In this document: in pieces, positions 10,201 to 22,200 of the stretch
How the letters are laid out: every line of letters begins with the position of its first letter
Numbering within the stretch: position 1 is the first letter of the stretch
Source: Lepus europaeus
Lineage: Eukaryota > Chordata > Mammalia > Lagomorpha > Leporidae
DNA length: 64,000 nt
Direction: 5' to 3'
NCBI RefSeq assembly: GCF_033115175.1
Contig: NC_084838.1
Coordinates: forward strand, 92,671,468 to 92,735,467
Position numbers and translations under genes: made by a program
Notes under the pieces: model-generated
The model's input: the letters and a program-made list of their open reading frames with translations, nothing else
What the model was told of the DNA's origin: nothing
Databases searched by the model: none

Positions 10201-13200
10201 CTGGGTCTCCCACATGTGTGCAGGGGCCCAAGCTCTTGAAATGTCCTCTGCTGCTTTCCCAGGCCCATTAGCAGGGAGCTGGATTGGAAGTGGAGTAGCC
10301 GGGACTCGAACCAGCACCCATATGGGATGCCGATGCTGAAAGCAGTGGGTTAACCTGCTGTGGCCCCTCTTAGTGATTCTTAGTAGCATGCTTCTATAGT
10401 AATACGCTTGATTCTTCTTTGCCCCTAATTTAGTCATTACTTAAAGAATTCCTCTATAAAGTTACAGCTACCCTATGGATATGCAAATAATATGCATAGA
10501 TCACTCAAGAAGTTAAAACTGTATTTTTTCTTCTTGTGCACTTCTATTTTACTCAGCAAATTTGTTTACCCAAAATCTGTGTACTTGGTAATTCTATCTC
10601 AGGTCTTTACCAGTTGTCTAAATCTCCTAAGACATTGAGACACATCAGTCAGACATATCAGGCAGTTTAATTTTGAAGAAATTTCTCCTCGATTCCTTTT
10701 ATTTTTGTGCCTATTGCACAACTTCTGCCTTTTTTTTTTTGTTATGATTGGACATCTTTATTATTTCCCTGAGTAAAGTGCACGACAGATAACATTTCTT
10801 GAGGCTCTGACTGTCTGAAAATGTCTTTATTCCGCCCTCCCAGTTGATCCTTACTTCATCTGAAGGTGTTGTGGTTTAGTGTTGCTGTTAAGAAGTTTGA
10901 TGACATTTTGATTCCTGGGCTTTCATACGTAACCATTTAGGATCTTCTGTTTGTCTTCCATGTGCAGTACTTTTCCAGCAGTTGGCCTTGGTGGTGGTTC
11001 TGGGCTTTTTCACTTTGATCCTTTGGTTCTGGGAAGCGTCCCTTTTTTTCTCTACTCTCCTTTTGAAGTGTCTGTTATTTGGATATTGAATCTCCTATGC
11101 TGGTCTTCTTTTTTCTTTTGTGTTTCTCATTTTTCATCTCTTTTTTTTTTTCACCTTCATCTTCCAAGCTTTCTACTGAATTTTTTGTTTCTGTTGTGAT
11201 GTTTTTAATTCCTAAGTGCTTTTTCTGTATGTTGTTTTTTTTTTTTTAAAGTACGCTATTTTTGTTTCAGGTTTGCAGTATTTTCTCTCTTTAAGGATAA
11301 TAATAGAATAGTTCTTGAATTTTTGCTTCCCTACATAGGTGTGTTTCCTCAAACTTTGTTTTTAGTTTTTTTCCTTTGGTTTCTTTCATATTAGGGGATT
11401 AGTTTGGATTTACGAGGCTCCTTTGTTAGCCTGAGGATGGTGGACTAAAAAGCTGATCGGAAGCTCTGAATTTCTGAGTGCAGCTTGGCAGCTATGAATA
11501 TTAGTGTCTCAATCACTTCTCGGCCTTTTGGCTAAGATCAAGTATAGAATATCAATGTCTGGCCGGCGCCGCGGCTCAGTAGGCTAATCCTCCGCCTTGC
11601 GGCGCCGGCACACCGGGTTCTAGTCCCGGTCGGGGCACCGATCCTGTCCCGGTTGCCCCTCTTCCAGGCCAGCTCTCTGCTGTGGCCAGGGAGTGCAGTG
11701 GAGGATGGCCCAAGTGCTTGGGCCCTGCACCCCATGGGAGACCAGGAGAAGCACCTGGCTCCTGCCATCGGAACAGCGCGGTGCGCCGGCCGCAGCGCAC
11801 CTACCACGGCGGCCATTGGAGGGTGAACCAACGGCAAAGGAAGACCTTTCTCTCTGTCCTTCTCTCTCTCACTGTCCACTCTGCCTGTCAAAAAAAAAAA
11901 AAAAAAAAGAATATCAATGTCTGGTGATCTAATGTGGCTTTGTCTCGGAGAACCGTTAGTGTCAGTCCCTTAGCCCTTTCCTCTTGGAAAGGTTACATTA
12001 GAGAAAGCATGTCTAATCTTGATGCCTTGATGTTGAAGATAGTACTGTCTGACTTAATAGTTAAGTAGGGAGGCCGTCGCCGTGGCTCAATAGGCTAACC
12101 CTCCACCTTGCAGCGCCGGCACACCGGGTTCTAGTCCCAGTCAGGGCGCCGGATTCTGTCCCGGTTGCCTCTATGCCAGGCCAGCTCTCTGCTGTGGCCC
12201 AGGAAGGCAGTGGAGGATGGCCCAAGTGCTTGGGCCCTGCACCCGCATGGGAGACCAGGAGAAGCACCTGGCTCCTGGCTTCGGATCGGTGCGATGCGGC
12301 CGCCATTGGAGGGTGAACCAACGGTAAAGGAAGACCTTTCTCTCTGTCTGTCTCTCTCTCACTGTCCTCTCTGCCTGTCAAAAAAGAAAAAAAAAATAGT
12401 TAAGTAGGGAAAGAGATGTGGGGTTTTTACATGTTGCCTCCATACGAGGTCTTCATAGTACAAAACCATGTCCTTCAAATTATCTGATGACTGTGGACTT
12501 TTGTTTTACAGCCCTCAGGGTCATCCAGGGGTCAGGAGGGGTGGTTATCTTTGGTAAATGTAGGCTAGGCTCTGGGGAATCCCACTGTGCTGTACTCCAT
12601 CCACATTGTAGCTCTACCTTTACTTCACTTTTGGAAGCAAGTTGCAAATGAAGTTGGTTTCGATTTTTCCACTGCTGGCTTTAGGTTCTCTCTTTTAGAG
12701 ATCTGTTAAGAAACTGCTTGTCTTCTTGTTTCTAAGTTTCCCCAATTTCATTGCTGTTATTTGTTGTTTCAACTGTTCTTTGGGGTTTGTGTCTTTTTGT
12801 TGTTGTTGTTTTAATTCCTCTCATTTTAATGATACCTTACAAAGGAATTAATGGGAGTTGTGTGTCTTTAACATTGATCACCTTTACCCAAGTATAAACC
12901 TTAATTGTTCTGTTAAAATAGTACTGGATTTCAGCCTTGTTATAGGAAAAGGATGTTCGGGCCGGCGCCGCAGCTCACTAGGCTAATCTTCCACCTTGCG
13001 GCGCCGGCACACCGGGTTCTAGTCCCGGTCGGGGCACTGATCCTGTCCCGGTTGCCCCTCTTCCAGGCCAGCCCTCTGCTGTGGCCAGGGAGTGCAGTGG
13101 AGGATGGCCCAAGTGCTTGGGCCCTGCACCCCATGGGAGACCAGGAGAAGCACCTGGCTCCTGCCATCGGATCAGCACGGTGTGCCCGCGCTACCGCAGT

Positions 13201-16200
13201 GGCCATTGGAGGGTGAACCAACGGCAAAAGGAAGACCTTTCTCTCTGTCTCTCTCTCACTGTCCACTCTGCCTGTCAAAAAAAAAAAAAAAAAAAGAAAG
13301 AAAGAAGAAAAAGGACATTCGTAGGGACAATAGCCGGGAACTTAGCCATCATTTATGATCTTATTTGTAGAAATCTATTCAGAGATCATTAGCACCAGTT
13401 TGCAAATGATCTCCTTTATAAGGTGATGAAATGTATTTGCATTGTCACCTATTTGCATGTTTCTCCTCTGTCCTTTTAGGTTACATTTCTTTGGGAAAAT
13501 GATCATAGGCTTTAAGTGCTTAGCGTTGCTGTATCAAATACCATTCAGGAGTTATGATTCATTATTTCCAAGGTAAAAGAAAGGACGCCTTCAGTAAGAT
13601 GCCAAGAAATTCTGTAACTCAAACTTTCTCACAGCAGATTTATTCATACCTTATGTGAGAGTAAAGAGGAACAGATTTTTTTAAAAATTGCCTTTTTAGA
13701 CTCTTTTTTTCCTTGTTAAGATATAGCGGAGTTTTCCAGAGGCTCTGTGATGGGTGACAGTGTGGTTGCTCCGATGGCTGATGATAATGTGAAACGTTAT
13801 CCTTTTCACTGAATATTTTGAGGACTGCTGCCTGCTTGGTTAAGGCCCAGTTTACTCACTTCTGTAGTGCTGACACCATGATTCTGTATCCTGTTTTTGA
13901 TCATGCAGTTGGACCTTATTCAGATATAAAGCACATCCTTCTCTTTTCCTTCCCTCCTTAAAATATGGTCTGCTTTTGCTAGCAAGAGATCTAATTACAT
14001 TGACTTGCTTGTAGATCTGTGGAGTGTTTTTAAGTTTGGTGAAGTTATTTGCTATCCAGATTTACTCTAAACATATGCTAGATTATTATAGCAGTTCTTA
14101 AACTTTTTGGTCTCAGAACCTCATTTTTTAGAGTTACTATCTTTTACATATATTTAAAATGTTTACTGTAGTAAACTTTAAAACTGAGGGCCCCGGCGCT
14201 GTGGCTTAGTAGGTTAAGCCTCTACCTGCAGCGCCGGCATCCTATGTGGGTGCTAGTTCAAGTCCTCGTTGCTTCCCTTCTAATCCACCTCCCTGCTAAT
14301 GGCCTGGGAAAGCAGTAGAAGATGGCCCAAGTGCCTGGGTGCCTGCACCCACGTGACCCTGAAGAAGCTCTTGGCTCTTAGTTTCTGATCTGCCTTGCTC
14401 TGGTCATAACAGCTGTTTGGGGTATGAACCAGGGGATGGAAGATCTCATCTCTCTCTTTCTCTCCCTCCACCCACCATCAGTAACTCTGCCTCTCAAATA
14501 AATAATTTTTAAAAAAGATTTATTTGAGAGGCAGAGAGAGAGGTCTTCCATCCACTGGTTTGCTCCCCATGGCCACAACAGCAGGAGCTGTGCCGATCCG
14601 AAGCCAGGAGCTTCTTCCTGGTTTCCCATGTGGGTGCAGGGGCTTCAAGGACTTAGGACATCTGCTGCTGCTTTCCCAGGACATACCAGAAAGCTGGATG
14701 GGAAGTGGAGCAGCCAAGACTCGAACTAGCACCCAAATGGGATGCTGGTACTGCAGGCGGTGGCTTTAGCTGGCCCCCAATCAATCAGTCTTAAAATTTG
14801 AAACAGAAATTAGAAACTGATTCATTTAAAAGTAATAAAACCCATTGCATGTTAACATAGGTAACATTTTTAAGTGAAAAATAAATTTAACGGGGCCAGC
14901 GCCATGGCTCACTTGGTTAATCCTCCGCCTGTGGTGCTGGCATCCCATATGGGCGTGGGGTTCTAGTCCCGGTTGCTCCTCTTCCAGTCCAGCTCTCTGC
15001 TGTGGCCCGGGAAGGCAGTGGAGGATGGCCCAAGTGCTAGGGCCCTTGTACCCGCATGGGAGACTGGGAAGAAGCTCCTGGCTTCGGATGGGCGCAGCGC
15101 CTGCTGTGGCGGCCATTTGTGGGATAAACCAGCGGAAGGAAGACCTTTCTCTCTTGTCTCTCTCTCACTGTCTAACTCTGTCAAATCAAATACAATTTAA
15201 AAAGAAAAGAAAAGAAAAAAATTTACCAAAACAAAAGGAGTTTAGAAGAGTGGAGTTGTTTTGCATTTTTGCAAGTTTTGTTAGTATCTGCCTTAATAGA
15301 GGGCAACTGAATTGTCTGTTACTCAGTCTGTTGCCCCGTGGCATTTTGGTTGAAGTACTGGAAGTAATTGGACTTCACCAAATGTGTGGTTGAAAGTGGA
15401 GGAATTTTTTCAAATAATTATGAGTATTCTTTGATACTTACACCAAAAACCTGACTGATGGTAGTTTCTTAAAGGTTATTTGCATTGTGGAATCTGAAGT
15501 TTTATCAGTGTACTTTCACATTCTGTTACATTAAAATCCATTGGTGTGTCTTGACGCTTGAATGACTTAAATGACTCTTAAATCTGTGCCTGATTTGTAA
15601 TATGTGTTATTTGGAAAGTATTGGTTCATTGAGTTACGCGGATCTTCCAAATGTTAACACATTTCACTACACGCTATTAAAAAATACACTTGGTGCATAG
15701 GTTAGGATGCCAGCTGAACATACTGGAATGCCTGGTTCAAGTCACAGCTCCATGTCCAGTTCCAGTTTCCTGCTAGTCTGCATGGACGGGAGGAAGCCAG
15801 GCCTGGCTATTGTAGGCATTTGAGGAATGAGCCGGTGGATAGAGGATCTCTTTCTTTTTGTCTCTCTGTCTTTCAAATAAGTTGAAATTTTAAAACCCAC
15901 ATTGATAACACTACCAATAATTGAGAAGTCTTCTAAATATTTGGAAACAGACTTTCAGACTACATGTTTTTCCTGATTTATGTGTTTGCTTGAAAGCTCA
16001 CATTTAATTTAGCATTGGCAGCAAACCTGTCAATTATTTTTCTTGAAGTGGCAAACATTTATTTTAGGAAAAAATTCAAGTATCAATAAATATTTTTTTC
16101 AAGTAAAAATTGCTGCATGATAATTGGGCTGGTTCTTTTCCTTTAGACAACTATCTGATTTACAGCAGAAGTGTTTATGTGTGCTTCCCATTTGTCAGAT

Positions 16201-19200
16201 AGAATGTTAAACAGATGTGTACCCAAAGGCTGAGGTTTTACTAAGATTAATCAAGGCTGGTGTGTGTTAGGGTGAAGGATGTGTGGCACCTCCATGGTAC
16301 GAAAACGCGGGACCTGAGAGTGAGTGCCTCCTTAGAGCTTACACTGTAGGTGTCCTGCCCACCCCACCTAGTCCTGACCGTGAAATTATATTTCTGTTGC
16401 TTTGTCGGGGACATTTTTTTTCTTTTTAAGTTTGTTTATTTAAAAATCAGAGTTGGAGAGAGAGAGAAATAAATCTTGTCTTTGCTGATTTGCTCCTGAG
16501 GTGGCCACATGGCCAAGGCTGTGCCAGGCCAAAGGCAGGAGCTTCTTCTGGGTCTCCCATGTAGGAGGCAGGGGTCCCAACATTTGGGCCTTCCGCTGCT
16601 TTTTCCAGGCCATTAGCAGGGAGCTGAATCAGAAACAGAAGTCAGGGCACAAACTGGCTCCCGTATGGGATGCCTGCCTCGCATGTGATGGCTTTCTCCA
16701 CTGTAGCACAGAGCTGGACACAAGGACATTCTTCTTTTCTAAATGTTGTATTGTATTGAAATACACTTAGCGAAAAGTTAACTATCTTTAAAAAAATATT
16801 TTTAAAATTCAGTTATTTGAGAGAGAAAGAGAGTGAGCTTCCATTCGCTGGTTCACTCCCCAAATGCTTGTAGTGGCTGAGATGGGCCTGGCTGAAGCTG
16901 GGAACCAGGAACTCAGTCCAGATCTCCCATTGAGTGGCAGCAGCCCAGTTATCTGAAGCAGCACACACTGCTACCTCCCAGCATGAGCATTAGCAGAAGG
17001 CTGGAGCTGTGAGTGTCCTAACTGCTAGGCCTTCTTAACCAGTTTTCAATGTACAGTTCAGTCGTGTTTAATGGATTCATAATTTTGTGCAGCACCTCAT
17101 CTCCATAACTCTTCATCTTGTAAAGCTGAAATTCTGTACGCTTTCTCCCTTTCATCCCTGGCAACTACCTGCTGCAGTCTGTCTCAGATTTTGATTGAGT
17201 ACACAATATTTGTCTTTGTGACCAACTCTTTTTACAAGGTTCAGCCATGTCGCATGTGTCAGAATTTTCATTCTGGGGTCGGTGCCGTGGCTCACTTGGT
17301 TAATCCTCTACCTGTGACGCCGGCATCCCATATGGGTGCCGGGTTCTAGTCCCGGTTGCTCCTCTTCCAGTCCAGCTCTCTGCTGTGGCCTGGGAGGGCA
17401 GTGGAGGATGGCCCAAGTGCTTGGGCTCTGCACCCGCATGGGAGACCAGGAGGAAGCACCTGGCTTCAGATTGGCATAGCGCCAACCGTATTGGCCATTT
17501 GGGGAGTGAACCAATGGAAGGAAGACCTTTCTCTGTCTCTCTCACTGTCTGTAACTCTACCTGTCAAATAAATTTTTATTTTTTTTATTTTTATTTTATT
17601 TATTTATTTATTTTGACAGGCAGAGTGGACAGTGAGAGAGAGAGACAGAGAGAAAGGTCTTCCTTTTGCCGTTGGTTCACCCTCCAATGGCCGCCGCGGT
17701 AGGCGCGCTGCGGCCAGCGCACCGCGCTGAACTGATGGCAGGAGCCAGGTGCTTATCCTGGTCTCCCATGGGGTGCAGGGCCCAAGCACTTGGGCCATCC
17801 TCCACTGCACTCCCTGGCCACAGCAGAGAGCTGGCCTGGAAGAGGGGCAACCGGGACAGGATCGGTGCCCCGACCGGGACTAGAACCCGGTGTGCCGGCG
17901 CCGCAAGGCGGAGGATTAGCCTAGTGAGCCGCGGCGCCGGCCTGTCAAATAAATTTAAAAAATTTTTTTTCCTTTTTTTTTTTAAGATTTTATTTGAAAG
18001 GCAGAGTCACAGTGAGAGAGGCAGAGACAAAGAGGTCTTCCATTCGCTGGTTCACTCCCCAAATGGCCACAGTGGGCAGAGCTGGGCCAATATGAAGCCA
18101 GGAGCTTCTGGGTCTCCCATGAGGGTGCAGAGGCCCAAGGACTTGGGCCATCTTCCACTGCTTTCCCAGGTCACCAGCAGGGAGCTGGATTGGAAGTGGA
18201 GCAGCCTGGGCTCAAACCAGTGCCCATATGTTTGATGCCGGCATCACAGGGGGCGGCTTTACCTGCTGTGCCATGTGTCAGACCTGATTTCCATCCTTTT
18301 TAAGACTGATTAATGTATACCATATTTTGCATATCCTTCATCTTTTGATGAGCACTTAGGTTGCTTCTGTATTTTAACCATTGTGAATAACTCTGCTATG
18401 AAGATCAGTGTACAAATATCTCTTCAACACCTTGTTTCCAGTTCTGAGTAAATAATTATAAGAGGAATTGTGGATCATAGTAATTGTATGAATATTTTTA
18501 ATTTTGGTGGGGTGGGGGCATACTGTTTTCCACAATGACTCTACCATTTGACACTTCCAGGAGTATTCAAGAATTCCAGTTCTCCTTATACTTGTAATGC
18601 TTGTCATTTTCTGATCTTTTTTCTTTTTTTGTGGTAGCCATCCTACTGTGTGTAAATTGTGGTTTTGATTTGCATTTCTCTAATGAAAAGCATTATCAAG
18701 GACATTCCTAGGTGAGAATGAACAGCATTTTTTATCCTTTTTAACTATATGTCCATGGAAGTGAGAAAAATACACTATTAGTGTAGTTTGGGGCCACTAT
18801 CTTAATTTGTGCTGAAGCTACAGCAGTTTTGCCCTCCCTCTGCTCTTTGTTCCCTCTTCTCTTTTCTTTTTTTTCTTGTAAGATTTATTTTATTTATTTG
18901 AAAGAATTAGAGGTAGAGACAGAGAGGTCTTTCATCCACTGATTCACTCCTCAAATGGCCACAATGGCCAGAGCTTGCGCCGATCTGGAGCCAGGAGCCT
19001 CCTCTGAGTCTCCCACGCTGGTGCAGGGGTCCAGAGACCTGGGCCATCTTCTGCTTTCCCAGGCCATAGCAGAGAGCTGGATTGGAAGAGCAGCAGCCAG
19101 GACTCAATCCAGCAACCATATGGGATGCCGGCACCTCAGGCCATTGTGTTAACCCATTGCACCACAGTGCCAGCCTCCTGTTCTCTCGTCTCAACATTGC

Positions 19201-22200
19201 TTTTGCGTCATCACTACAAATATCAGTACACTGAAAAAAGACAGTTTTACTGTTATTACAGAAGTAATTTTTGTATCACAAACTCCTGGATTGCTGGACA
19301 CTCTGAGAATTGTTGGGTTATTTGTGTAATTTCTGTTATGTTTTATTGTCATATTTTGATACAAGTGCCTTATTTCTTTTGATGCCTGGGACCAATAGTT
19401 CCTATCTTACCTGCACATTGAGATCACCTGGAACACTTTAAAATCATCACATAGGTCCTAGCCCCTGATTTAATTTGATGGTGTTCCTCAGATGTTGGAG
19501 TTTAGCAAGTTCCCCACTTGATTCTGGTATGCCACCAGGGTTGAGGACTGCTGGTTTTATAGGGAAAGAGCATTGTTTTAACTGTTTGAGTGTTTCTTGC
19601 ATTATTTAAATAAAATAGAATTTTAAAAAATGCTTTTGACACTGTTCCTGAACAAAAAGAGATGAAGTATGATACTAAGTGGTTTTAAAATAACTTGAGA
19701 CCTAGCAATCAATGCTTTGGAGAAGTTTAATTGGGGCAATATGGTAGTGATTTTAAAATATGGACTTGGTAATTCTGATGGCCCATGATAGGTCAACTTG
19801 CTAATTCTTAAGAGATCTGTGTTTTTTTTTTCAAACAACTTCATTTATAGTGTTTAGATATGATGTGAAAATATTATTAGTATGAATAGAAAAACCATTT
19901 CTTAGTGAGTTTTAAGTAATGCAAGCACATTTTTTGAGGTGGCAGTGTTTTAAAGTTAAATATAAGTATGGTATTATTGAAAAGATTTTTCTCTTTATTT
20001 CTTTTAGAATTAAAGTTGGGAGAACTGCTTCATGATAAGCTGTAAGTATTCGTGTGTCCTTTGAAATAGTGTAGTATAATATTTCACTCTATTTTTTCTC
20101 CTGTGGAGTAGTATTCTTTGAAGTCTGAGTGAGTTTATATTTCAAAGCTGTAGTAATAAAACTAATCTCAGTGACTCTTGTAGAGTAGCTGACCCTAGTT
20201 GTGATAGGAAGTGATTGTACCTATTGAAACTGACCTGTGGGCCTTTCCTGGATGGTAGATACCCTGAATGTGGAATTTTTTTTTTAAAAGGTATCAGTTG
20301 TGTTTATGCTCCTATAGGTAGTCTCAGTTCCCATACTTTTTTGACCAGGCCCAGTTTTCTTTCTTCCTTTATTTATTTATTTATTTTTTTTAAGATTTAT
20401 TATATTTATTTCAAAGACAGAGCGACAGAGAAAGAGGCAGATCTTCCATCTGCTGGTTCACTCCTCAAATGGCAACAAAGGCTGGAGCTGGCCCAGGCTG
20501 AAGCCAGGAGCCAGGAACTCTATCCAGGGCTCCCACGTTGCCACAGGGGACCAAGCACTTGGACCATCTTCCCCTGCTTTCCCAGATGCACTAGCAAGGA
20601 ACTGGATTAGAAGTAGAGTGGCTAGGACTGGAACCAGTGATCAGATACAGGACGCTGGTGTTGCAGCTTAATACTGTGCCACAACGCCAGCCCTGAGGCT
20701 CAGTTTTCAAAGTTAGGAATTTCAGATTTTGAATTCGTTAGTGGACAAGATTCATCACTGTGAGGGTGGAGGGTAAAACCAGAAATTCATTTTTTATCAA
20801 ACTTCACTACGTGTCAGAGTAATCTGGCAGGCTTTTTAAAGCATGGATTGCTGGGCCTTTCTGACTGCACTCCATGTTGAACGAGTCTGGTGTTGGATCA
20901 CAGAATCCCAGTTTCCAGTGAGTTCTTAGGTGAGGTCAGTGCTGCTGATCCACTTTGAGAAATGCACTGGATCATCATTTTGCTGATGTAGGCGGTTACA
21001 GGAAGGACATACTGAAACCAAACCGCAAAGCTAATGCAGGAGCAAAATGTAGTCTCTTATGATGGAACAAAGTTTGAGAGAGGACAGCTAGAGGAACCTG
21101 ATCCCTCAGATTTTGGGATCTGAGCTTAGGGAACAGGATTATCAGCAGCCTACCTTGATCGTATATTAAAGTTGTATTTTTCCAAGTCATACTTCCTTTA
21201 GCCCATTTTTTCCCCAGGCATGTACAGTCTTCTAATGTACTACATAATTTACCTATTTTTGTTGTTTATTGTCCATGCCCCCTCCCGCACTGGCATGTAA
21301 AACTCCATGGGGTAAATTTGTTTTGCTGACTCATAGATCCTAAGTTCCTAGAACACTGACTGTTAATACACTAGGTGCTAATAGCTGACTTAATGCTATT
21401 GTAGTGTCTGGCAGTTTTACTGATTAGGCAGATCTAGAATTTTAATTGAGCAATTAAAATTTTTTTTTTTCAATTTTCATAGAAGTAATACATGAATATT
21501 TTATTTTTACAAATTTAGGTATCAGAAGAACAAAAAACTTTTCATTACACCATCCTCCACAAAATCCCTGCTTTTTGCCCAGAGATGACAGCTATTTAGA
21601 ATAATGAATTGTTGGCATGTACTTATAGACCTCTCAGAAACTAAAATTATATATATGAATAACATCTATGAAAATTAGAAATAGGAATATACAATATCTG
21701 TGCATTAATTTCCTATTTATAATATCTTTTTTTGGAGATTTATTTATTTGAAAGAGTTACAGAGGAATCTTTCGTCCTCTGGTTCACTCTCTAGATGACT
21801 ACAATGGCAGGGCTGGGCAAGGCCAAAGCCAGGAGCCAGGAGCTTCTTCCAGGTCTCTCATGTGGATGGTAAGAACCCAAGCACTTGGGCCATCTTCTGC
21901 TGCTTTTCCCAGGCCATTAGCAGGGAGCTAGATCAGAAGCAGAGCATCTGTGATGAGAATTGCTGCCCATATGGGATGCTAACATTAGGCAGCAGCTTTA
22001 TCCTTTACATCACAATGCTGGCCCCATTTACTATATCTTAAAGATCTTTCCATCTTAGTGTGTAATGATTCATTTTCTTATTTTAAAAATTTTTATTTGA
22101 GAGGCAGAGACGGGGAGACAGAGAGCTCCTATCTGCTGGTTTATTCCCCAAATGCCCACATTAGCCAGAGATGGGCCAGACTTGGAGCCAGGAAATTAAT

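Larger units (their letters stand above)
14095..16400 (+). mobile_element. ancient mammalian-wide hAT-like element, broken by CSINEs
   Basis: It begins with a CAGTTCTTAAACTTTTTGGT terminus of hAT type. The pieces 14095-14185, 14783-14892, 15214-15690 and possibly 15894-16400 read as one continuous old element (TTAAAACTGAGG, then CCCATTGCATGTTAACATAG, then TGGTAGTTTCTTAAAGGTTA) as I remember the consensus. The family name is uncertain. Confidence 0.45.
16735..18800 (-). mobile_element. ancient L1M 3' end, antisense, split by four SINEs
   Basis: Pieces at 16735-16785, 17037-17276 and 18284-18800 follow the order of one antisense L1 3' end: TTGTATTGAAATACACTTAG; GTACAGTTCAG...; CATGTCGCATGTGTCAGAAT; then TTGAGTGTACAAATATCTC-like and GGTTTTGATTTGCATTTC. 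The interruptions are the SINEs at 16786, 17277, 17576 and 17971. Confidence 0.7.

Noticed and set aside
11512-11547. Functional U2 snRNA gene
   Set aside because: Only 36 nt are present; the branch-site region, Sm site and 3' stem-loops are absent, as is a proximal sequence element.
11561-11660. tRNA genes at the many GGTTCTAGTCC B-box sites
   Set aside because: They are heads of tRNA-derived SINEs; none folds into a full cloverleaf by eye and all continue into the SINE body.
17666-18235. 189-residue plus-strand open frame
   Set aside because: It is the translation of a young antisense CSINE joined to a second one; the same peptide wording recurs at every antisense young CSINE in the window.
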